Positions 19,044 to 26,083 of a stretch of 64,000 bases of DNA are shown here, in pieces. Under the pieces are notes generated by a model, which saw nothing but the letters and a program-made list of their open reading frames with translations, was not told where the DNA came from and did no database searches. This DNA is from Clostridiales bacterium. GTDB taxonomy: Bacteria > Bacillota > Clostridia > Lachnospirales > WQUN01. Numbering within the stretch: the first letter of the stretch is position 1; each line of letters starts with the position of its first letter. The stretch lies in assembly GCA_031269465.1 (NCBI GenBank), contig JAISZB010000292.1, forward strand, positions 1 through 64,000. Reading direction: 5' to 3'. The position numbers and the translations under genes are program-made.

Positions 19044-19942
19044 TGGGGGCTTCAGCCGCGCCTGAGAAAACTGTTGGCTCGAAGACGCTTTCGCACCCCT
19101 GCTTCAGCTGCGGGGCGTCAGGCGCGTGCGCCAGGATTCATCTGCCTGTGGCGCCCAAGTGCAACATCAGCTGCAATTACTGCGTCCGCAAATTCGACTG
19201 CCCCAATGAAAATCGGCCAGGGGTCGCAGCGCATGTGATTTCCCCGCGAGAAGCAGCGGAACGGTTTGCCTATTTTAGGAAGCGTGTCGGCAACTTGAAG
19301 GTCGTGGGCATAGCAGGCCCTGGCGACGCCTTGGCTAATCCTGATGAAACCCTATCAACCATGGAGCTGATAAGGGCGCTGGATCCAGAAGTCACGTTGT
19401 GCCTGGCAACCAATGGCCTGGCCCTTCCACGGTTTCTGAATGACTTGGTTGATGTTGGAGTCTCCCATGTCACTGTGACAATAAACACCCTGAATCCAGC
19501 CACAGGCGCCTGCATCTGCAGGTTTGTCAATCACATGGGCAGGATCTTAGAAGGCGAGGAAGGCGCTGCGATTCTTCTGGAGAACCAGTTGGCTGGCGTC
19601 TCCCAGCTGGCCAAGCAGGGAATAGCCTGCAAAGTCAACACTGTAGCGCTGCGCGGGGTGAACGAGGACGAAATAGCCTCCATTGCTGCGGATATCCGCA
19701 GGCGCGGCGCGGCCATCCACAATGTCATGAACATGATCCCTGTTGCGGGAAGCGCCTTTGAGGATCTGGCCCCTTTAGATGATGAAGAGCTAAATGCCTT
19801 GAGGGACAAAGCAGCCATTGGCATCAAGCAAATGAGGCATTGTCGGCGCTGCAGGGCTGACGCTGCGGGAACTTTGGCGCATGACGAGTCCATTTCATCT
19901 TCTTGGACGCTTGATCAAAGGAGGCAGCGCTGTGAAGCTTGA
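19043..19942 (+). CDS. nifB: radical SAM cofactor precursor synthase NifB
   Basis: The 299-residue NifB converts two [4Fe-4S] units plus a SAM-derived carbide and sulfite into NifB-co, the precursor of all nitrogenase cofactors. The N-terminal HPCFSCGASGACARIHLPVAP precedes the radical SAM motif CNISCNYC (CxxxCxxC), then NENRPGV and the GIAGPGDALANP loop. A C-terminal RHCRRCRADAAG supplies further cluster cysteines. It has no C-terminal NifX-like domain, the compact form common in anaerobes. The ATG overlaps the binding-protein stop, and the end overlaps nifV-omega by 11 bases. Confidence 0.94.
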   Translation: MGASAAPEKTVGSKTLSHPCFSCGASGACARIHLPVAPKCNISCNYCVRKFDCPNENRPGVAAHVISPREAAERFAYFRKRVGNLKVVGIAGPGDALANPDETLSTMELIRALDPEVTLCLATNGLALPRFLNDLVDVGVSHVTVTINTLNPATGACICRFVNHMGRILEGEEGAAILLENQLAGVSQLAKQGIACKVNTVALRGVNEDEIASIAADIRRRGAAIHNVMNMIPVAGSAFEDLAPLDDEELNALRDKAAIGIKQMRHCRRCRADAAGTLAHDESISSSWTLDQRRQRCEA

Positions 19943-21014
19943 GTTGGTAGACCGCACGATTGGATGGATCGCACAGAGCAAAGCGGGAAATGCGGACTGG
20001 CCACGCCTGATAGATTTAATAGGGAAGTATCCTGTGGCCATGATCGACTATCCTTTTCCAATTATTCCTGCGCAAGGAAGCCATATCAAGGCTAGGATGG
20101 AGATTCCGCCGTCCCTCTTAGCATCCGATCCGGAAGCGCTGAAGAGGATCTCCATGTCTGGTTGCTGCCATGCCGCCATTTCAATGCGCTTTGGCTCAGC
20201 GAGCCTTGATGAGGCCAAAAAAGCCGCGCTGGCCGCGCATAGGCATTTAAAAAGCGTTTCACTGAAGCTTCCCGATGCATCGAAAATGGATGCGCAGGCA
20301 TTGGATGAGTGCATTGCCGCTGCCTGGGACGCGGGGATTTCGAGCATTATTTTCTGTGATGGGCAAAGCGTGCTTTCGCCTCAGGAAACATTCGGGCTAA
20401 TAAGGGAATTGGTTCAAAGATCCTGCTGCGCGATAGAATTCTGCCCTGGAAACAAGTATGGATTGGCTGCGGCAAACGCGTTCGCAGCCCTAAAGGCCGG
20501 TGTGCGAAGGGTGCATACCTGCGCTGGCGGGTTGGCGCCTTCCGGGGCGGCAATGGAGGAGGTGCTTTTTAGCGCGAAGCGGTTCCTGGGAGATAAGACA
20601 GACACAAAAAGCATTGCCCAGGATTGCGGGATGCTCCTGCGGGCCGCTCAAAGGGATGTCCCTTCGAATAAGGCGATAATCGGGGAAGACATATTCGCCC
20701 ATGAATCCGGCATCCACGTGGACGGCGTCATGAAGAACCCCGCTTTGTATGAAGCTATTGAGCCATCTGAAGTCGGCCTGTCCAGAAGGCTGGTGGTTGG
20801 AAAGCATTCCGGAAGGAAAGCGATCAGGGGCAAGCTCTTGGATTTCGGGGTGGACGCCAGCGATGAGGCGGCTGAGATCATCATGCATCAAGTGAAGCGC
20901 CTAGCGGAGAAGCAGAAGCGCGCTTTGGCCGATTCCCAGCTTTTAAGCCTGTATGCCGAATATGCATATGGAGTCGCGGAGAAAGCGGAGGTGCTGGCAA
21001 GTGGAGCTGGTTGA
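19932..21014 (+). CDS. nifV-omega: homocitrate synthase, omega subunit
   Basis: The 360-residue protein is one of two subunits of a split homocitrate synthase, as known from Clostridium pasteurianum. The N-terminal part is a degenerate TIM-barrel (LELVDRTIGWIAQSKAG), while the C-terminal part carries the family's AHESGIHVDGVMKNPALYE and GLSRRLVVGKHSGRKAI blocks, involved in dimerisation and substrate binding. Homocitrate is the organic ligand of nitrogenase cofactors, including FeFe-co. GTG 19932 is chosen because AAAGGAGG (19917-19924) lies seven bases upstream; the frame is open back to 19881 inside nifB. It overlaps nifV-alpha by 14 bases. Confidence 0.88.
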   Translation: MKLELVDRTIGWIAQSKAGNADWPRLIDLIGKYPVAMIDYPFPIIPAQGSHIKARMEIPPSLLASDPEALKRISMSGCCHAAISMRFGSASLDEAKKAALAAHRHLKSVSLKLPDASKMDAQALDECIAAAWDAGISSIIFCDGQSVLSPQETFGLIRELVQRSCCAIEFCPGNKYGLAAANAFAALKAGVRRVHTCAGGLAPSGAAMEEVLFSAKRFLGDKTDTKSIAQDCGMLLRAAQRDVPSNKAIIGEDIFAHESGIHVDGVMKNPALYEAIEPSEVGLSRRLVVGKHSGRKAIRGKLLDFGVDASDEAAEIIMHQVKRLAEKQKRALADSQLLSLYAEYAYGVAEKAEVLASGAG

Positions 21015-21873
21015 CACAACGCTTCGGGATGGGGAGCAAACAGCCGGCATCGTGTTCTCAGCCGATGAGAAGCTTGATATGGTGCGCGCGCTGAATGCCA
21101 TAGGCATTGGATGGATCGAGGCGGGGATCCCCGCCATGGGGCCCGATGAGCGGGAAGTGCTCAAAGAGATGCTCCGAGTCAACAAAACTTCCGCCATGAT
21201 CGCATGGAACCGGGCCGACAAAGGGGACATCGCCAATTCGATCTCCTGCGGATTCCAGTTCATCCATGTTTCACTGCCGGCTTCTGATTTCCACATTGAG
21301 CATAAGTTGCGCAAGAGCCGGGAATGGGTGCTTGCGAGATTGAGGGAGGTTCTGGCGCAGGCCAAAGGAGAAGGCGCAAGCCTGATTGTCGGCGCGGAGG
21401 ACGCCTCCCGCGCGGATCCCGAGTTTTTCCTGAGGTTCGCTGACGCGGCGGCTTCCTGCGGCGCAATCAGAATCCGCTATGCGGACACTGTGGGATGCAT
21501 GGAGCCTTTCACGGCCGCGGAAATTTTTTCGGATTTGGCGAAGCGCTCGCCTCTGCCCATTGAATTCCATGGGCACAATGATTTAGGCCTTGCTGTCGCC
21601 AATACATTGGCGGCCTGCCAGAACGGGATCCCTTATGCAAGCGTGACATCCATCGGCATAGGGGAGAGGGCTGGAAACGCGAGCCTGGAGGATTTCGCGG
21701 GAGTGATGCGCTTCGTCTGCCGCAGCCCCCTCAAGCTTCGAATGGAGCATCTCCCAAAGCTAGCCAGCATTGTCAGAGGCGCCGCAAGGCGCAAGCAATG
21801 CCCGCAACCCATATATACTGGTTTTCATAGAAAACTGCCTTTTTTGGAGCTTGATCCAGGCTTAAATGGATAA
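21001..21873 (+). CDS. nifV-alpha: homocitrate synthase, alpha (catalytic) subunit
   Basis: The 290-residue catalytic TIM-barrel subunit condenses acetyl-CoA with 2-oxoglutarate. MELVDTTLRDGEQTAGIVFS holds the Arg-Asp metal-binding start motif, IEAGIPAMGPDE the substrate loop, and IEFHGHNDLGLAVANTLAA the two metal-ligand histidines (HGHND). GTG 21001 follows GGAGGTG with seven bases spacing and overlaps nifV-omega. About the last 20 residues (YTGFHRKLPFLELDPGLNG) and the TAA are encoded by an inserted MITE-A copy (from 21814), so the native C-terminus has been replaced. Whether the added tail matters is unknown. Confidence 0.9.
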   Translation: MELVDTTLRDGEQTAGIVFSADEKLDMVRALNAIGIGWIEAGIPAMGPDEREVLKEMLRVNKTSAMIAWNRADKGDIANSISCGFQFIHVSLPASDFHIEHKLRKSREWVLARLREVLAQAKGEGASLIVGAEDASRADPEFFLRFADAAASCGAIRIRYADTVGCMEPFTAAEIFSDLAKRSPLPIEFHGHNDLGLAVANTLAACQNGIPYASVTSIGIGERAGNASLEDFAGVMRFVCRSPLKLRMEHLPKLASIVRGAARRKQCPQPIYTGFHRKLPFLELDPGLNG

Positions 21874-21909
21874 TAAATCTCCAAGGAGCATTTGATGAAA
21901 ATCGGTATA
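21814..21909 (+). mobile_element. MITE-A copy spanning the nifV-alpha / anfO junction
   Basis: TATACTGGTTTTCAT (21814-21828) and ATGAAAATCGGTATA (21895-21909) are the terminal inverted repeats, enclosing CCTTTTTTGGAGCTTGA and a shortened interior. The element carries the stop of nifV-alpha (TAA 21871-21873). It also carries AAGGAG (21883-21888) with an ATG (21895) in frame with anfO. Confidence 0.85.
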
Positions 21910-21939
21910 GCGCAAAAAGGCCTGAAAGGATTGATTCAG

Positions 21940-22548
21940 ATGAAAATAGGGGTGCTTGTTGACGGGGATGGAATGGCGACCGCGTTTGAAAGCGGCGGAT
22001 TCTTAAAAGTCTATGAGGTCACAGGCTCAAGCGTTGAGCTTTTGAAGGAGAGGGTCTGCGCCGGCGCGGCGGGCCAAGGGGCCGAGGCGATTCGCGCAGG
22101 CATCAGGGAGCTCGCTCAATGGCTTGGCGACTGCAAGGTGATTGTGGCAAGCCGCTTGAAAGGCATCTGCTTCACAGTGTTTGATGGTCTTCTATTCAAC
22201 ATGTGGGAGGTGTCCGGAGACCCTGCCGGATTTCTGGATCTCATTCGCCAGCGGGAGCTCATGGAGCAGGAAGAGGCCAGAAGGCCTGAAAAGATCCATG
22301 TCCCAAAGGAAAAGGGGCGGAACACGTTTTTCATCGACCTCGAAGCCGTTTTGGACTCCGATGGCAGCGCGACATCCAAGAAGGTCCTATTGCCCTTCTT
22401 AAGGAAGGAGAGCTTCAAGGCCTTGGAGGTAAAATGCGGGCATGTGCCCCGCTGGTTTGAAAAAGAGCTTCCGGCACTCAAAATGGAATCAGCGCAAGAG
22501 AAGACAGAAGACGGGTATCTAGTGACAATCAAGCCTATAACCTTGTGA
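21940..22548 (+). CDS. anfO: Fe-only nitrogenase accessory protein AnfO
   Basis: This is a 202-residue member of the AnfO family, which accompanies Fe-only nitrogenases (anfHDGKOR in Azotobacter) and is needed for diazotrophic growth with that enzyme by an unresolved mechanism. The start MKIGVLVDGDGMATAFESGG resembles the beta-strand opening of AnfO proteins. GCKVIVASRLKGICFTVFDG-like and FLDLIRQRELMEQEEARRP-like segments (CKVIVASRLKGICFTVFDG, FLDLIRQRELMEQEE) follow. ATG 21940 is the family start, with AAAGGA (21925-21930) upstream. The frame extends back to an ATG at 21895 inside the MITE-A copy with a stronger ribosome site, which would add 15 residues. AnfR was not found. Confidence 0.82.
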   Translation: MKIGVLVDGDGMATAFESGGFLKVYEVTGSSVELLKERVCAGAAGQGAEAIRAGIRELAQWLGDCKVIVASRLKGICFTVFDGLLFNMWEVSGDPAGFLDLIRQRELMEQEEARRPEKIHVPKEKGRNTFFIDLEAVLDSDGSATSKKVLLPFLRKESFKALEVKCGHVPRWFEKELPALKMESAQEKTEDGYLVTIKPITL

Positions 22549-22600
22549 TTATTGAAGGTTCTTGATGATTTGGAAAGAGTTCAATGGAAGGGGCGGCTTT

Positions 22601-23065
22601 ATGAAAATCAGGTCTGATTTTGTGACAAACAGCAGCTCGGTCAGCTACCTTGTGACATTCAACCCTGAAATGGCGGAATTCGGAAAGCTGGTGAAATTCA
22701 ACAATTTCAAGGATGACGCCAAAAACAGGAGGATATATGATTTGCTGAGCCAAGACCTGTCATCCACAGGCGATTTGCTGGAGAAGAACGGGAACGCGAT
22801 ATATGTCAAGCAGTATGATTTCTCAAAAAAGCCTGACAGCACATTTGACAGCTCCTTCGGAGTCCCCATTGATGAGGTGGATTTCTCATCATTGGGCGAT
22901 GACGAGGTGTGGTCCTACATCCATGGCGAGTATCTTGTGAATGGCAGGCTTGCGGCGGAACTCAAAGGCTTTGGTTCGCTTCAGGTGCCAAGGGACAAGA
23001 AGGCCCTGGCGCTTAAGCATGAGGCTGTCTGCAAGAGAAAGCTCGTTGCGGGCGATCTGCCATGA
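22601..23065 (+). CDS. hypothetical protein with N-terminal KIRSDFVTNSSS motif
   Basis: The 154-residue protein begins MKIRSDFVTNSSSVSYLVTF. The short K(I/V)R..FV(S/T)NSSS..(S/Y)F opening occurs at the N-terminus of many otherwise unrelated small bacterial and archaeal proteins. I know no function for it. The remainder is mixed alpha/beta and charged, with no signal peptide, membrane segment or metal motif. The ATG at 22601 is chosen because GGAAGGGG lies about ten bases upstream. The stop overlaps the radical SAM start as ATGA, a strong sign of coupled synthesis. It may be the substrate or partner of that enzyme, which is inference. Confidence 0.7.
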   Translation: MKIRSDFVTNSSSVSYLVTFNPEMAEFGKLVKFNNFKDDAKNRRIYDLLSQDLSSTGDLLEKNGNAIYVKQYDFSKKPDSTFDSSFGVPIDEVDFSSLGDDEVWSYIHGEYLVNGRLAAELKGFGSLQVPRDKKALALKHEAVCKRKLVAGDLP

Positions 23066-24093
23066 TCGTAGCCAAACGCGCCCCCGCCTATAACTTCTAC
23101 GGCAACACCGACACCGGGCTCACCCTTCGGTGGGGCAAGACAATGGAGGAAAACCCCCTGCGCGCCCCTTGGCCTGAATTGGCGGACATCTCGATCAGCA
23201 ACCACTGCACCAAGGGATGCGGCTTCTGCTATAGGGGAAGCGGGGACAACGGCTCCTTCATGCCGCTTGAAAGCTATGAGTCAGTGCTGGACGCCCTGAC
23301 AAGCCCGGTGTACGGCAGCGTGTTCCAGGTGGCGCTGGGAGGCGGGGAGCCGCTGGAGCACCCCGCTTTCCTGGATATCCTCAAGGCTACGGCTGAGAGG
23401 GGCATTGCCGCCAACTTCACCACAAACGGAGAATTGGTGGATCGCTCCCTGGCGGCCGCCTTGGATGGGTTGGTGGGGGCGGCCGCCATTTCAACCAATT
23501 GGATGTCCGGCTATGATCCCCGAAAAGCCGTCGTGCTCGCCGATTCAGGAATCAAAGTCAACCTCCATTTTGTGCTTAGCAAGGAATCCTTGCAGGACGC
23601 CATCGGATTGCTGGAGGGAAAGTTCAACAGATTGCTGGAAGGAGTCAACGGGGTTGTTTTTCTGACATACAAGCCCAAAGGCAGAGCGCTTGCGCAGTCC
23701 TGCCTATCCATGAATGATTCCAGGTTCAAGGAGTTCATAAGTAAAATAAGCCTGAATTCGTGCAGGGCGAAAATCGGGTTTGACGCCTGTTTTGTTCCAC
23801 TGCTTCTGAGATACACATCTGTGGACGCTGATTATGTGGATTCCTGCGAATGCGGATTCTTCTCCATCTACATTGACGAACTCGGAAACGCATCCCCATG
23901 CTCATTCGCAAATGATGGCCGCTACCGCTTCAACCTGTCCGCATACAGCATGAACCAGATCTGGAACAACTGCTTTGAGGCTTACCGCGAGGAAATGCTA
24001 TCCGTGAAATGCGCCGACGAGATCTGCGCGAACGCTGAGCATTGCAGGGGAAAATGCAGTTTTTACGAGCAGATTTCCTTTTGCTGCACATAA
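23062..24093 (+). CDS. radical SAM protein with cysteine-rich C-terminus (SPASM/twitch-like)
   Basis: The 343-residue radical SAM enzyme has the cluster motif CTKGCGFC (CxxxCxxC) near residue 50, GGGEPLEHP as the SAM-binding glycine motif and a TTNGELVD strand. The C-terminal third holds many cysteines (DSCECGFFSIYIDELG, ASPCSFAND, then several in CADEICANAEHCRGKC). This resembles SPASM or twitch auxiliary-cluster domains of peptide-modifying enzymes and anaerobic sulfatase maturases. It is co-translated with the VTNSSS protein. I infer post-translational modification of a neighbour-encoded protein, or a step in cofactor or Fe-S biology linked to AnfDGK. It is not NifB-like and has no NifX domain. 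Confidence 0.8.
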   Translation: MIVAKRAPAYNFYGNTDTGLTLRWGKTMEENPLRAPWPELADISISNHCTKGCGFCYRGSGDNGSFMPLESYESVLDALTSPVYGSVFQVALGGGEPLEHPAFLDILKATAERGIAANFTTNGELVDRSLAAALDGLVGAAAISTNWMSGYDPRKAVVLADSGIKVNLHFVLSKESLQDAIGLLEGKFNRLLEGVNGVVFLTYKPKGRALAQSCLSMNDSRFKEFISKISLNSCRAKIGFDACFVPLLLRYTSVDADYVDSCECGFFSIYIDELGNASPCSFANDGRYRFNLSAYSMNQIWNNCFEAYREEMLSVKCADEICANAEHCRGKCSFYEQISFCCT

Positions 24094-24106
24094 ACAGAGG
24101 TGAGGC

Positions 24107-25081
24107 ATGAGAAACTTTCAAACACTCGACAATCAACTAATGCAAACGCCGCGCGGCTTGTTTTGCGGAGTCTCATCCTTTGCCTGCCACAATTCCGGAG
24201 AGCTTCAAGGCATCAATCTGGATAGGAGAAACAAGCTCAAAACGCTAGCCGGAGATTTCATTCCTGCCTACATTGAGACTGAGCGCAGAAAAAACAAGTA
24301 TTCAGTGGAATTCTTCAAAAGCGGCGCAGTGAAGGCGGTTGCCCTCAATGAGCAGGAGGAGGCGGCGACGCCCATAGGCCGCCTTCCCGCGGAAATGCTC
24401 ACATTCTTTGAATCAGGCGAGCTATGCCGGCTGTTTCCCTCTGACGGCAAAATAAGCGGCTTCTGGAGCGAAGAGGATGAGAGGGGCATGCAAATTCCAT
24501 TGTCCCTTGATTTGGGTTTCACCAGATTCACTGCCAGAATCAGCTCAATATGCTTCCATCAAAGCGGATGCATCCGAAGCTCCGCCCTTTTTCCAGGGGA
24601 GGCGATAGATGTCCCCACCAAGTATGGAGCCGTAGAGTCCAGAAACGGCGTTTCCCTTTACGAGTCAGGCGAGCTTGAATCCTTGGAGCCTTTGCGGCCA
24701 ACTGGAATAGCAACGCCAATCGGAGTTCTGTCAGCGTATGATCCCCTTGCCATAGGAATCAGCGCTGATCGCAATTCGCTTGGATTTTACAGGAATGGCG
24801 AGGTTGCGAGGCTGATTGCCGCCGGGAACAGGATTGCAGTGCAGACGCCTGACGGGCAGGTCCATCAATGCAAGCCCAGAAGGACTCCCCATATGACGCA
24901 GGATGGAATGGAGCAGATCGCAGGCTTGCCTGTCGCCTTCAAGTCTGATGGAACAATTGAAATCGGTCGGAGCAGGTTCGCAATCTCTAAATGCATTTTC
25001 TCAATAGGCGAGGAGGATGCAGATGGGCAGGACTATGCCTGTTCCCCAAGCGATTGCATGAACTGCCTGCTTTGCCGCTAG
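24107..25081 (+). CDS. repeat protein with (Y/F)ESGE(L/V) motifs and CxxxxCxxCxxC tail
   Basis: The 324-residue protein is built of beta-strand repeats each carrying a motif like FFESGELCRLFP, LYESGELESLEP, FYRNGEVARLIA or FFKSGAVKAVAL. A turn such as TPIGRLP or TPIGVLS lies between them. The pattern recalls MORN-like antiparallel repeats. The extreme C-terminus, YACSPSDCMNCLLCR, has four cysteines in a CX4CX2CX2C arrangement that could bind a metal or Fe-S cluster, or be a modification site for the radical SAM protein encoded upstream. The start lies 13 bases after that gene with GAGGTGAGGC as ribosome site. I recall similar proteins in clostridia but know no function. It is the last gene before the terminator. 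Confidence 0.7.
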   Translation: MRNFQTLDNQLMQTPRGLFCGVSSFACHNSGELQGINLDRRNKLKTLAGDFIPAYIETERRKNKYSVEFFKSGAVKAVALNEQEEAATPIGRLPAEMLTFFESGELCRLFPSDGKISGFWSEEDERGMQIPLSLDLGFTRFTARISSICFHQSGCIRSSALFPGEAIDVPTKYGAVESRNGVSLYESGELESLEPLRPTGIATPIGVLSAYDPLAIGISADRNSLGFYRNGEVARLIAAGNRIAVQTPDGQVHQCKPRRTPHMTQDGMEQIAGLPVAFKSDGTIEIGRSRFAISKCIFSIGEEDADGQDYACSPSDCMNCLLCR

Positions 25082-25108
25082 CGCTTGCTTGCCGCCATAA
25101 GGCATTTG

Positions 25109-25247
25109 ATATACTGATTTGCATTGGAAAGTTCCGATTTTGGGGTTGGACTATGCAGTTAGTGCAAAATGTGGATATAGTCATTTCGCGCCCTTCAATG
25201 GATAATCCGGCTGCAAAATCGATGTATTTGATTGCAAATCAGTATAT
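25109..25247. mobile_element. MITE-B full copy
   Basis: Perfect 15-bp terminal inverted repeats (ATATACTGATTTGCA / TGCAAATCAGTATAT) enclose about 109 bp containing an internal ATTTTGGGGTT / GCTGCAAAAT-type arm pair. The middle matches MITE-A loosely (CCTTCAATGGATAAT), so the two families are probably related. Confidence 0.85.
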
Positions 25248-25266
25248 TTAGTGTCAGGGAATGAGA

Positions 25267-25301
25267 CAAAAGGGCCGCTTGCTATGCAGGCGGCCCTTTT
25301 G
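25267..25301. terminator. bidirectional terminator at the end of the anf island
   Basis: CAAAAGGGCCGC (25267-25278) pairs perfectly with GCGGCCCTTTTG (25290-25301) around an 11-base loop. The A and T runs on either side allow function in both directions. Confidence 0.88.
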
Positions 25302-26083
25302 TCGCGTGGCGCAAGCTTCGATCATTTATGACACATACAACTAAGTCGCGGTCGACGCGAAGATCGATCCTTTGCCGACATGCGAGTGAACCATAGCTGA
25401 AAGGGATCAGAACTCGCTTTCGGAAAAGGGGTGCTCCGCGAGAGAGCTGATCTTTTTCGATCAGGGCTATCCGTCTTTCGATCTCATACATAAAATAGAA
25501 TAACTGGGGTTTACCTACTTGACGTTAACTTCGAAGAACTTCAATCAGGACACCGCCGCACAGAAAAGACGTTCGAAGACAAACTGTAGAACACTTAAAA
25601 TAAAATGAAATATATTTTTGCAAATTACAAATATAGTTATTATTACCTTCTAGATTGGGATAGCCCGAAATAATATTCATTTCAGTGACGATCATTCCTT
25701 TACGAATGTCGAGATGCCGCTCTGATTCAGGATATAGATCTGTAATTGCAGTATAGATTGGAAATATTGCAAAATCAGAATGTTCCAGCTCAACATCATT
25801 GAAGGGCCTATTTCGGCGAGCCTGCACAACTGGAGAGCATTTGCTCATGAGTAGGCATGTGTATGCACTTAATCTCATCCATGTTCAAGGCGGCCCCCAT
25901 TAGGAGCCAACTGGCCATCAACCTCACCCTGTCCAGCAAGTGCTAAGGCATGTGCGCAAATAAGATGCTCATCTCTTAATGTCGCATTATTGTCCTAAGG
26001 TGTTTATCCAAAAAAAGCTTTAAATTAGAAACCCATCTAAAACTGAAATTGTAGATTTTCATCGCTTTGATTGATTTTTATTG
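25302..26083. other. intergenic region with unassigned minus-strand frames
   Basis: Two minus-strand frames (25878-25525 and 25491-25282) are open and moderately protein-like (for example HLDIRKGMIVTEMNIISG), but they lack ribosome sites and recognisable domains. They could be pieces of one decayed gene. Nothing else is seen. Confidence 0.3.

Noticed and set aside
23062-24093. Second NifB or AnfR
   Set aside because: It is a radical SAM protein but lacks the NifB HPC and NENRPG-type motifs, and it is far larger than AnfR as I recall it.
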